Source of the DNA: Pantoea anthophila | Lineage (GTDB): Bacteria; Pseudomonadota; Gammaproteobacteria; Enterobacterales; Enterobacteriaceae | Direction of reading: 5' to 3' | Length of the DNA stretch: 64,000 bases | Assembly: GCF_006494375.1 (NCBI RefSeq) | Contig: NZ_VHIZ01000056.1 | Coordinates: 62,001 to 126,000 of the forward strand | In this document: one piece after another, positions 25,363-33,199 of the stretch | How positions within the stretch are numbered: the first letter of the stretch is position 1 | Layout: every line of letters begins with the position of its first letter | The notes under the pieces: generated by a model | The model's input: the letters and a program-made list of their open reading frames with translations, nothing else | Databases searched by the model: none | What the model was told of the DNA's origin: nothing | Program-made: the position numbers and the translations under genes

Positions 25363-25386
25363 GCCTGCCGCGCAGGCAGGCTTTTT
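25363..25386 (+). terminator. Intrinsic terminator of the sugar/polyol operon
   Basis: A 7-bp GC stem (GCCTGCC / GGCAGGC, loop GCGCA) is followed directly by five T's, 19 bp after the last SDR stop. Confidence 0.85.
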
Positions 25387-25514
25387 CAGCCAGACTTTTC
25401 TGTTATATGCACATTTTGCCGCTGCTGTCCTGCATCGCCGTCACAATATGTTAAGGTAATGATTGATAATTTGGCTTTTGTTGCAGCAACGAATCAATCA
25501 ATTTACCAGGTGAC

Positions 25515-26942
25515 ATGATACGGAAAACGGGTTTTCTCGCCTTAATCACGCTGTCGCTCTCCGCGATACCCGCCGCGCACGCGTTTCAGACCGACACCGC
25601 CGTGTCAGAGACGCCATTCGACGATCCTGCGCGCTACAGCGACGCCCTGCCGACCCTCGGCAGTGTCAGCGATCAGGAGGAGGCGTGGAGCAAAAAGCTG
25701 GCGGCCGTTGCCAAAAGTATCGGCGAGGCGAGCAAAAACGACAGCAACGTCACGTTTGGCCAGCAGGCGGGCATCTGGGCGTTCAATCATCTGCGGGATG
25801 AGGTGGCCGAACGGGTAGAGAGCGAAGGGCAGTCGCTGCTGTCGCCTTATGGCACTGCACAGCTCGATCTGAAAGTGGACATGGAGGGTAACTTCACCGG
25901 CACCGGCGGCGATCTCTTCAGCGCCCTGGCCGATGAAAACAGCCTGCTCACCTTCAGCCAGCTTGGCCTGCACGAAACTGACGATGGGCTGGTCGGCAAT
26001 GCCGGACTGGGCCAGCGTTGGGAGGCGGGCAACTGGCTGCTGGGTTACAACGGCTTTGTCGACCGCACCTTCAGCAGCGGTCTGCAGCGCGCCTCGGTCG
26101 GCACAGAGGCGTGGAGCGATTCGCTGCGCCTCTCCGCCAACTACTATCAGCCTCTCTCCGGCTGGAAAAACCTGAGCGATTCCCGGCAGCAGCGGATGGC
26201 GCGCGGCTATGACATCACCAGCCAGAGCTATCTGCCGTTCTACCGGCAGCTCGGCGTCTCCGTGAGCTATCAGCGCTATCTGGGGGAGAATGTCGATCTG
26301 TTTAACAGCGGCAACCGCTATCACAACCCTTCCGCCATGTCGTTTGGTCTCTCCTACACGCCGGTGCCTCTGGTGACGCTCTCCGCCACCCACAAAACCA
26401 GCAGCGCCGGCGAGAGCCAGGATCAGCTGGGTCTGAAGCTCAACTACCGTTTCGGCGTGGCGCTGCGCCGCCAGCTTGATGCCGATAACGTCGCTGAAGC
26501 GCACTCGCTGCGCGGCAGCCGCTACGATACGGTGACCCGCAGTGAGACGCCGGTGCTCGCCTTCCGTCAGCGTAAAACCCTGTCGGTCTTTCTGGCGACC
26601 CCGCCCTGGCAGCTCAGCAGTGGCGAGAGTCTGCCGCTGAAGCTGCAGGTGCGCGCCAGTTATGCTATCCGGGCGGTGAGCTGGCAGGGCGATACGCAGG
26701 CACTGAGCCTGACACCGCCTGCCAACAATGCCGATCCGCAGGGCTGGAGTGTGATCCTGCCGCAGTGGGACCCGTCACCCGATGCCAGCAACGAATATCG
26801 CCTGTCGGTAACGCTGGAGGACAGCAAACAGCAGCGCGTGACCTCGAACTGGATCACTCTGAAGATTGCGCCACCGATGCCGATGGATGACGTGTCGCAG
26901 AACGATCGCTTCGATCTGATGGCTCCCGGCGCGGCGCTGTAA
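25515..26942 (+). CDS. Inverse autotransporter beta-barrel protein (YchO/intimin-like)
   Basis: 475 residues. A signal peptide (to about ...PAAHA) and a short periplasmic stretch precede an inverse-autotransporter barrel: QLDLKVDMEGNFTGTGGDLFSAL, LTFSQLGLHETDDGLVGNAGLGQRW, LLGYNGFVDRTFSSGLQRASVGTE, RGYDITSQSYLPFYRQLGVSVSYQRYLG. A single Ig-like/beta domain of ~110 residues ends the protein (LSVFLATPPWQLSSGESLPLKLQV). Size and layout match E. coli YchO (464 residues), with no long passenger of repeats. A surface role in adhesion or invasion is inferred from the family. A 170-bp gap with weak promoter-like sequence precedes it. Confidence 0.88.
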   Translation: MIRKTGFLALITLSLSAIPAAHAFQTDTAVSETPFDDPARYSDALPTLGSVSDQEEAWSKKLAAVAKSIGEASKNDSNVTFGQQAGIWAFNHLRDEVAERVESEGQSLLSPYGTAQLDLKVDMEGNFTGTGGDLFSALADENSLLTFSQLGLHETDDGLVGNAGLGQRWEAGNWLLGYNGFVDRTFSSGLQRASVGTEAWSDSLRLSANYYQPLSGWKNLSDSRQQRMARGYDITSQSYLPFYRQLGVSVSYQRYLGENVDLFNSGNRYHNPSAMSFGLSYTPVPLVTLSATHKTSSAGESQDQLGLKLNYRFGVALRRQLDADNVAEAHSLRGSRYDTVTRSETPVLAFRQRKTLSVFLATPPWQLSSGESLPLKLQVRASYAIRAVSWQGDTQALSLTPPANNADPQGWSVILPQWDPSPDASNEYRLSVTLEDSKQQRVTSNWITLKIAPPMPMDDVSQNDRFDLMAPGAAL

Positions 26943-27058
26943 CCACCTCCGCGGCCTCTGCGGCGGCGTTGTCCCGCCTGCTCTGCCTGAGCCGGGCGGG
27001 GGCTGAAAAGCAGTAACATCATGTTGCAATCATCAGCCGCAACTATCGCAGCAATGGA

Positions 27059-27085
27059 TAAGGCGTGACGGGAAAATGCCGATAA
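27059..27085 (+). promoter_or_regulatory. Sigma-28 (FliA) promoter of the soluble chemoreceptor gene
   Basis: TAAGGCGT (27059-27066), 11 bp, then GCCGATAA (27078-27085): the -10 is an exact match and the -35 matches 5 of 8 positions of TAAAGTTT-N11-GCCGATAA. The ATG at 27120 is 35 bp downstream. This places the gene in the flagellar/chemotaxis regulon. Confidence 0.78.
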
Positions 27086-27119
27086 CTACAGCAGTTCCCA
27101 CTCCTTTTCGGATTTGCTG

Positions 27120-28442
27120 ATGCGCCTGAATGTACTGAAAACTCTGCTTCCCTCTTTTATCCGTCAGCGTGGCCTGCACGCTGCCGCGTCGTTCACATCG
27201 CTGGGCGGTGCCATGGCCGTGATTGAGTTCACCCCGGCTGGCATTATCCGCCGGGCCAGTCCGCTGTTTCTGGCGACGATGGGATACCGGGCGGAGGAGA
27301 TCATGGGTCAGCATCACCGCATGTTCTGTCCGCCTGCGCTGGTGAACTCGGCTGAATATCAGCGTTTCTGGCAGCGCCTCGCGGCAGGCGAGAGCTTCAG
27401 CGACAAATATCTGCGGCTGGCTAACGGCATGCGCCCGGTCTGGCTGGAGGCCAGCTATATTCCGGTGACCGATCGACGCGGCCGGGTGTTCAAAATCATC
27501 AAGATTGCCGCCGATATCTCAGAGAGGATGCAGTCGTCGCTGGAGAAAGAATCCATCATAAACGCGATCAGCCGCTCGATGGCGATGATCGCTTTCAGCC
27601 CTGACGGGATTGTGCTGGAGGCAAACGACAACTTTCTCCAGGCCACCGGCTATCAGGCTGCGGAGGTGGTGGGACAGCATCACCGGCTTTTCTGTTCAGC
27701 GGAACTTTCAGGGAGCGAGGAGTACCGTCAGTTCTGGGCGCGGCTGAATCAGGGGGAATTCTTTTCGGGGCAGTTTCCCCGGCTCAACCGGCGGGGCGAA
27801 CCGCTCTGGCTCAGGGCGACCTACAATCCGGTCTTCAACAGCGACGGGCAGCTCGACAAAATTGTGAAGTTCGCCACCGATGTGACGGAGCAGGTGCTGC
27901 GTAATCAGCAGGAATATGACGCGGCGCTGAACGCCTGGAATATGGCGGTTCAGACGCGGGGCAGTGCGCAGGCCGGGGCCAATGTGATTGAAAACAGCAT
28001 TCAGAAGATCAGCCAGATCGCTCAGGAGATGGGCGATGTGTCAGCCGATGTCTCGCGCCTCAACAGTCAGTCTGCCAGCATCGATGGCATGGTAGAAACT
28101 ATCCGGCGTTTTGCTATGCAGACCCGACTGATCGCCCTCAATGCCGCCATAGAGGCGGCGCGGGCAGGCGCGTCGGGCCGCAGTTTTGCCGTCGTCGCGG
28201 CCGAGGTGCGCACCCTGGCCGCCAGCGTCAGCAGCGCGACCGAGGAGATCGAACGGGTTGTGGCGGGCAATAACGAACTGGCGCGAGAGGTGCTGCGTGG
28301 CATTGAAACGTCGCTGGCAAGTACCGGTCAGGGAGTGAGCCTGATGCGTGAGGCGGGCGAGGTTATCGCCAGCATTCAGAAAGATTCGGAGCGGGTTGAA
28401 AGCGCCGTGCGTGAGGTTGCCCGGGCGGAACACGGCGAGTAG
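27120..28442 (+). CDS. Soluble PAS-PAS methyl-accepting chemotaxis protein (BdlA/Aer2-like architecture)
   Basis: 440 residues with no membrane segment. Two tandem PAS domains (~25-140: GGAMAVIEFTPAGIIRRASPLFLATMGYRAEEIMGQHHRMFC; ~145-262: MAMIAFSPDGIVLEANDNFLQATGYQAAEVVGQHHRLFC) each end in a PAC-type strand before ITD/ISE-like junctions. A short MCP signalling hairpin follows with MQTRLIALNAAIEAARAGASGRSFAVVAAEVRTLA. Pseudomonas BdlA has the same order and controls biofilm dispersal. Heme or FAD ligands are not evident. The ATG at 27120 is preferred over a TTG at 27114. A sigma-28 promoter lies upstream. Confidence 0.9.
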   Translation: MRLNVLKTLLPSFIRQRGLHAAASFTSLGGAMAVIEFTPAGIIRRASPLFLATMGYRAEEIMGQHHRMFCPPALVNSAEYQRFWQRLAAGESFSDKYLRLANGMRPVWLEASYIPVTDRRGRVFKIIKIAADISERMQSSLEKESIINAISRSMAMIAFSPDGIVLEANDNFLQATGYQAAEVVGQHHRLFCSAELSGSEEYRQFWARLNQGEFFSGQFPRLNRRGEPLWLRATYNPVFNSDGQLDKIVKFATDVTEQVLRNQQEYDAALNAWNMAVQTRGSAQAGANVIENSIQKISQIAQEMGDVSADVSRLNSQSASIDGMVETIRRFAMQTRLIALNAAIEAARAGASGRSFAVVAAEVRTLAASVSSATEEIERVVAGNNELAREVLRGIETSLASTGQGVSLMREAGEVIASIQKDSERVESAVREVARAEHGE

Positions 28443-28532
28443 TCGCGCATAAAAGGCGGGCTGAACAGTCCGCCGCAACAGCGGCCCGGCAGGGCCTGCA
28501 TCCCGTCAGCCTGTCGTCCGGCAGCGCGTCTG

Positions 28533-28733
28533 TCAGCGCACGATGGCCATCACCACCCGTAATGCATGGGTATAGATATCTCTCTGGCCGTTGACGGAGC
28601 GCGCCTCCTGCTGCCGGAGAAACGCCAGGATCTCCTCCGCGCCCGCTGGCTGGCCAGACCTCAACAGGCTGGCGACCGCGTGGCCGACCACGGCATGCAC
28701 CTCATCCATGTCGACCGGTTTATTCGTGCTCAA
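28533..28733 (-). CDS. Small YmgB/AriR-family connector-like protein
   Basis: 66 residues. The segment AVVGHAVASLLRSGQPAGAEEILAFLRQQEA...HALRVVMAIV aligns by eye with E. coli YmgB/AriR (AVLGQAVTNLMLSG....IILSLIHSLE....TLEIVLRY), a small helical dimer tied to biofilm and acid resistance and to Rcs connector proteins. It is a single gene convergent with the PAS chemoreceptor gene and lies downstream of ohrR on the same strand. Base composition is consistent with coding. The function is inferred only. Confidence 0.65.
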   Translation of the reverse strand: MSTNKPVDMDEVHAVVGHAVASLLRSGQPAGAEEILAFLRQQEARSVNGQRDIYTHALRVVMAIVR

Positions 28734-28835
28734 AGGCGACCCCCGCGCAACAGTGTTGCTGAATGTTTTCTGAAAGCGGTCTGCCGAAGCGATGCCGCAG
28801 GCCCGGGCTGGCCGCCGCCCTGATGTGTGCGGCCA

Positions 28836-29315
28836 TCATGGCAACGCCTTCACTAATTTGTCCCGCAGCGTAGCGACCTGGGCTGTCAGATCGACGAGCT
28901 CATGGCAGGCCGTGTCCATCACCGAAATCATATCTGCCGGCACGCCCGCCGCCGTCACTTTAAGCTGGTGGCCCTGCTCGGTCAGGGAGACCCATACCCG
29001 GCGCTCATCCTGGCCGGTATCACGCTGGCGGCAGATCACGCCCGCACTCTCCAGCCGCTTAAGAAGCTGACTGAGCGTGCCGGAGTCGAGCCGGACGCGC
29101 GCCCCGATTTCGGAAACGGTCAGGCGATCTTTTTCCCACAGCACCAGCAGCACCAGATACTGCGGATAGGTCAGCCCCAGCGGCTTCAGCCGTGACTGAT
29201 ACAGTTTCGTCATCGCGAGGGAGGCGGAGTAGAGCGCAAAGCAGAGAAACTGATCGATCGTTTCCGGTGCTGCGCCAGGCGGCGTTTCACAGATCCCCGT
29301 GGTTTCATCGTTCAT
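28836..29315 (-). CDS. ohrR: Organic-hydroperoxide-sensing MarR-family repressor OhrR
   Basis: 159 residues from ATG 29313-29315 (alternative ATG four codons earlier at 29327). The OhrR-specific N-terminal segment FLCFALYSASLAMTKLYQSRLKPLGLTYPQYLVLLVLWE contains the peroxidatic Cys (~residue 25) and the Tyr residues that hydrogen-bond it. The MarR wing is RVRLDSGTLSQLLKRLESAGVICRQRDTGQDERRVWVSLT. OhrR represses ohr (thiol peroxidase) until its Cys is oxidised. No ohr gene lies beside it in this window, which is unusual for the family. Additional Cys residues exist near the N-terminus and in ACHEL, so a two-Cys mechanism is possible. Confidence 0.85.
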   Translation of the reverse strand: MNDETTGICETPPGAAPETIDQFLCFALYSASLAMTKLYQSRLKPLGLTYPQYLVLLVLWEKDRLTVSEIGARVRLDSGTLSQLLKRLESAGVICRQRDTGQDERRVWVSLTEQGHQLKVTAAGVPADMISVMDTACHELVDLTAQVATLRDKLVKALP

Positions 29316-29327
29316 ATGTTTACTCAT

Positions 29328-29636
29328 TCTGAGTCGGGGACGGGGGGCGGCATCCTGATGCGTCTCCGCTGTAAGGGCACCGCAGTTGCTCCGGGTTGGC
29401 AACCCTGGCGGCCACCTCGCTTTACGCTGTCAGGCACCCGCTCTGTCGGGGGCCGTTGCGGCGGGAAGAAACCGGTTCCGTTGCCCCCGGATGGAAAGGC
29501 AAACCAGTATTGAGTCAAATTAAATTGAAGTCAACCCAACCGGCAGCCACGCCGGGTGCACAACGTGCTGAAGCGGCTGCGCGTTCAGCACGTCTCCACC
29601 CGCCACGTTCGGTGCGGCGTGGTCTGCCGGAGAGCG
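29328..29636. promoter_or_regulatory. ohrR upstream region with candidate OhrR operator and structured leader
   Basis: No gene is convincing in these 309 bp. On the minus strand an AT-rich patch (29511-29537) has TTGACT and an AATACT-like -10, 17 bp apart. A TCAA-N6-TTGA dyad overlaps it, as in OhrR operators. That puts about 170-190 nt of leader before ohrR, including a hairpin with arms 29447-29453 and 29483-29489. A short TTG-started frame (29324-29518, minus) overlaps the ohrR start and is doubtful. Confidence 0.45.
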
Positions 29637-31181
29637 TTAAACCGTGAAGGTCTCGACCATGCCGCGCAGATCGCGCGCCTGGGCCAGCAGTGACTGCGAG
29701 GCTGATGAGGACTCCTCCACCAGCGCGGCGTTGTTCTGGGTAACCCCATCCATCTGACTTACCGCAACGCTGACCTGAGAGATACCCTGCATCTGCTCGC
29801 TGGAGGAGAGTGAGAGGTTGTCCATCGCATCGGCCAGTTCACCGACGCGGCTGACAATCTTCAGGATACGTTCACCCGTTCCCGCCGCGACGCTCACACC
29901 GCCTTCGACCTGCGTCACGGCCTGCTCAATCAGCTGTTTGATGTCACGGGCTGCTGTGGCGCTGCGCTGGGCCAGTGAACGGACCTCACCGGCAACGACC
30001 GCAAATCCGCGACCCTCTTCACCGGCGCGCGCCGCTTCCACGGCGGCGTTGAGCGCCAGAATATTGGTCTGGAAGGCGATCCCTTCAATCACCGCGGTGA
30101 TATCCCGGACCCGGACCGCACTCAGCGAAATCTCCTGCATGGTCTGCGCCAGACGATGCACATCCGCTTCGCCGTCATGGGCCAGCATGGCTGCCTCGCG
30201 CGCAGAACCCGCTGTCTGCTGCGCGCCTGCGGCATTACTTTTCACCGTGGCGGTCAGCTGCTCCATACTGGCTGCGGTTTCCTGCAGGGCCGCGGCCTGC
30301 TCTTCGGTGCGTGAAGAGAGCTCCGTGTTACCCTGGGAAATCTCATCGGCCGCCAGCGCAACCGACGCCGAGGCGTCTTTAATCTGCGTGACCATGCTGC
30401 GCAGGTGTGTCTGCATGCTGTTCAGTGAGGCGAGCAGGCTTGTCGTGTCACCCGACCGCAGCGTGACCGGCGAGGTGAGATCACCGGCCGCGATCGCTGC
30501 CGCCAGCGTCTGCGCCTGGATCGGTTCACCGCCCAGCTGGCGCATCAGCATCCGCACAATGAATGTGCAGGTGGCGACCGCTGCCAGCAGGGAGATGACC
30601 GTCAGGATCATCAGTATGCGGGTGGTGCGACCAATGCTGTTGCCATTCTCCACGACGGTCTCCTGGCTGCTGCGCATCTCAAGCTCGGTCAGATCGTTTA
30701 TCGCCTTCAGCAGGCTTTGCTGTGCCGGTCGCGCGACGTTTAACAGATAATCTGTGACCTCCTGCTGACGGTTTTCCAGTCCCAGTTTCCCCGCCGTCAT
30801 CAGCGTGGAGAGGGCCGCACCCTCGCTGGACTCGATCCGGTCCATCGCTTCCCGCCCGGCCTGCCCGGCGTCCGTCTGCATCATGCGTGCCAGCGCTTCG
30901 CGGTTGCTGATGTAAAGCGCCCGCTGTTTCTGCAGGCGTTCCCACTCAGGCTGCATCGCCTTCGGATCGGTCAGCAGGGCAAGGTTGCGCACGGCAATCG
31001 CCATATCACGGACGCCGCCCCGCATATCGAGCACCGTCTGATACTTTTTCAGCCGCACATTCACCACCTCGTTCATGCCATCGCGGGCACTGTCCAGGGC
31101 GTGAATCGCTGTGCCAGCACAGATAACTAACAGCAAAATCAGTAAACCAAAACCTGCACTCAGACGCGTTGAGATTTTCAT
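29637..31181 (-). CDS. Transmembrane methyl-accepting chemotaxis protein (Tsr/Tar type)
   Basis: 514 residues. TM1 (~7-29) is followed by a ~160-residue four-helix periplasmic sensor, TM2 (~190-212), a HAMP domain (RMLMRQLGGEPIQAQTLAAAIAAGDLT) and a long MCP coiled coil with the hairpin tip VIEGIAFQTNILALNAAVEAARAGEEGRGFAVVAGEVRSLAQRSA. The protein ends in ..LRGMVETFTV, without the C-terminal NWETF pentapeptide that recruits CheR/CheB, so it probably depends on other receptors for efficient methylation. The ligand is unknown. Upstream, 31215-31222 reads GCCGATAC on the minus strand, a possible sigma-28 -10 with a poor -35. Confidence 0.93.
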   Translation of the reverse strand: MKISTRLSAGFGLLILLLVICAGTAIHALDSARDGMNEVVNVRLKKYQTVLDMRGGVRDMAIAVRNLALLTDPKAMQPEWERLQKQRALYISNREALARMMQTDAGQAGREAMDRIESSEGAALSTLMTAGKLGLENRQQEVTDYLLNVARPAQQSLLKAINDLTELEMRSSQETVVENGNSIGRTTRILMILTVISLLAAVATCTFIVRMLMRQLGGEPIQAQTLAAAIAAGDLTSPVTLRSGDTTSLLASLNSMQTHLRSMVTQIKDASASVALAADEISQGNTELSSRTEEQAAALQETAASMEQLTATVKSNAAGAQQTAGSAREAAMLAHDGEADVHRLAQTMQEISLSAVRVRDITAVIEGIAFQTNILALNAAVEAARAGEEGRGFAVVAGEVRSLAQRSATAARDIKQLIEQAVTQVEGGVSVAAGTGERILKIVSRVGELADAMDNLSLSSSEQMQGISQVSVAVSQMDGVTQNNAALVEESSSASQSLLAQARDLRGMVETFTV

Positions 31182-31588
31182 GTGTTTTTCCGGAAGGGGT
31201 CATTAGTTAAGACGGTATCGGCCGTCAGCGGCAATTCTGGAGGGTTGCTATTAACTAAATTGAGCACTATTTATTACCGTGCTATTCAGTGACTTGCCGG
31301 GAAGAAACCCCGCAGGGGGATTAATTTATCCGGTCGGACCTGTTAAAACGCCCGCCGCTGCCGATAGATCCCTGACTGGTATGAGTGATCAGTTCTGCCC
31401 CTGCCGGTCAGGAGCGATCCTCTGCCTCACTGTCACACAGCCAGTGAGAACGCCTGATTAGTACCAGGCAGAAAAAAAGGGGTCATTATTGTCAGCCACG
31501 CGCAGACCGTGTTTAACCATCACGCCCCGGTTTTTTACAGAAAAATTAAAACAACACTCTGACACCTTTCATCACCAGGAATTAACGC
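31182..31588. other. Divergent gap between the chemoreceptor and GGDEF-EAL genes
   Basis: These 407 bp must hold both promoters. A sigma-28-like -10 (minus, 31215-31222) is visible. The plus-strand promoter is not clear. Low-complexity A and T runs occur near 31470 and 31530. No small gene is convincing. Confidence 0.5.
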
Positions 31589-33160
31589 ATGCGCCTGAAA
31601 CTTTTCTGGCTCGCAATGCTGAATATTGCGACCATCTTTTTACTTTCCACATTGTGGGAATATGGGCTTGAGGCGCACCTCGCTCATCTGCTCGGCCTGA
31701 GCTATAACCTGGATTTTGAAACCAGCGAACGCTTACGGTTCATCCTGACATCGACCGCTTTCGCCGGGCTGGCGATGGTGATTCCGGCGCTGCTGATTGC
31801 GGGTCTGATCCGCAAAATGCTGCTGGCCGAAAAAAATGCGCTCAGGCTGGCCGGAACCGATGCGCTGACCGGCGTACTCAATCGCCGATCGTTCAATGCG
31901 CATATCGCCGCGCTGGATGCCTGTGGGATGCCCTATACCCTGACGCTGCTTAATATCGATGATTTCAAAACTATCAACGATCTCAACGGCCATCGTCAGG
32001 GGGACACTATCCTGGTGGCGCTCGCGTCGATGCTGACCGCGTCGGCTGGCACGGAAAGTCAGGTGTTTCGCATCGGTGGCGATGAGTTTGCCCTAGTCAT
32101 GGCGGCGTCTCAGGCCGAGCAGGCGCTGGTGGAGGCCGGCAGGATCTGTGAGCATGCCTCATCCATCCGCACCGGGCCGCATACCGTTTTGCACCTCTCT
32201 GCCGGTATTGCCAGTTCTGACTGTCCGGGACAGGAGGATGTGGTGCGGGCCGCCGATCTGGCGCTCTGTGAGGCGAAGCGCAATAAAGAGGCCTGTCTGG
32301 CCCGTTTCACGCCGGATATGGCGCTGCGCTTCCTGCAGCGGGAGAAGCTGGAGCATGAGGTCGCCGCCGCCGTCAGCGGGCATGCCATCGTGCCTTTCCT
32401 GCAGCCGCTGGTTTCGCTGCGCACCGGCAACATCACCGGGTTTGAGATCCTGGCGCGCTGGATCACCGCCTCCGGTCAGACGGTGGCACCCGCGCAGTTT
32501 CTGCCCGTGGTGGAGCGGCTCGGGCTGATGGACAGCCTGACCGTGGCGCTGCTGCAGGATGCCGTCAGCGCCACGCGGGCATGGCCTGCCGGGCTCGGTC
32601 TGTCGCTGAATATCACCCCGGAGCAGCTGCTGAGACCTGCGCTGACCAACTGCCTCTCCGCCATTATGCAGCAGGCCGGGCCGGTGATGCTGGAGCTCGA
32701 AATCACTGAACAGAACGTGATGGCGATCTCCGACGATGCCCGTCAGGCGATCAGACGCCTCAGGGAGGAGGGGATTGGGGTCGTGCTGGATGATTTTGGC
32801 ACCGGCTACTCCAACCTGTCGGTGCTGCTGGGGCTGGGGATTACCAAAATCAAAATCGATCAGTCGTTTATTGCCGGGATCGTCACCGGGTCGGAGCAGC
32901 GCAAGGTGGTGGAAACCCTGCTGACGCTCTGTCAGGAGCTGAACGTCATTATTACCGCAGAAGGTATTGAGGATGTCTCAACGCTGAGATGGCTGAGAAA
33001 GCGCGGTTGTGACTACGGTCAGGGCTATCTCTTCAGTCGTCCGATACCGGCTGAGCAGGCCACACTGCTGCTGGCGTCGGCGGATGCAGAGGGATTCATC
33101 CAGGAAGCCGCCGTCTCCGTTATTGAGCCAGACCCGGAGGCTCAGCTGGCACAGCGATAA
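31589..33160 (+). CDS. Membrane-anchored GGDEF-EAL cyclic-di-GMP protein
   Basis: 523 residues. Two N-terminal membrane helices (~3-22 and ~51-74) enclose a short periplasmic loop. A GGDEF domain follows (GGDEF intact at ~163-167; DDFKTIND; no RxxD inhibitory site at the usual position). The EAL domain has EIL at ~286-288 in place of EAL but keeps LNITPEQLL, LEITEQNV, DDFGTGYSN, KIDQSF and AEGIED, so metal and catalytic positions look complete. It could both make and break c-di-GMP or act mainly as a phosphodiesterase. The ATG has AGGA 8 nt upstream. It is a monocistronic gene convergent with the porin gene. Confidence 0.92.
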   Translation: MRLKLFWLAMLNIATIFLLSTLWEYGLEAHLAHLLGLSYNLDFETSERLRFILTSTAFAGLAMVIPALLIAGLIRKMLLAEKNALRLAGTDALTGVLNRRSFNAHIAALDACGMPYTLTLLNIDDFKTINDLNGHRQGDTILVALASMLTASAGTESQVFRIGGDEFALVMAASQAEQALVEAGRICEHASSIRTGPHTVLHLSAGIASSDCPGQEDVVRAADLALCEAKRNKEACLARFTPDMALRFLQREKLEHEVAAAVSGHAIVPFLQPLVSLRTGNITGFEILARWITASGQTVAPAQFLPVVERLGLMDSLTVALLQDAVSATRAWPAGLGLSLNITPEQLLRPALTNCLSAIMQQAGPVMLELEITEQNVMAISDDARQAIRRLREEGIGVVLDDFGTGYSNLSVLLGLGITKIKIDQSFIAGIVTGSEQRKVVETLLTLCQELNVIITAEGIEDVSTLRWLRKRGCDYGQGYLFSRPIPAEQATLLLASADAEGFIQEAAVSVIEPDPEAQLAQR

Positions 33161-33191
33161 AAAAACGGGCCCGGCAGCGTGTGCCGGGCCG
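33158..33191 (-). terminator. Intrinsic terminator of the porin gene
   Basis: Read on the minus strand, a GGCCCGGCAC / GTGCCGGGCC-type stem (within 33167-33191) is followed by a run of seven T's, 9 bp after the porin stop. It overlaps the end of the convergent GGDEF-EAL gene. Confidence 0.85.
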
Positions 33192-33199
33192 CATGGGCA

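Noticed and set aside
29324..29518. 64-codon TTG-started frame upstream of ohrR (minus strand)
   Set aside because: Pro/Arg-rich composition, no ribosome-binding site, and its start falls inside the likely promoter; treated as leader sequence.
31335..31355. GCCGATAG resembling a sigma-28 -10 before the GGDEF-EAL gene
   Set aside because: The only TAAA upstream is 12 bp away instead of 15, and the site is more than 200 bp from the start codon.
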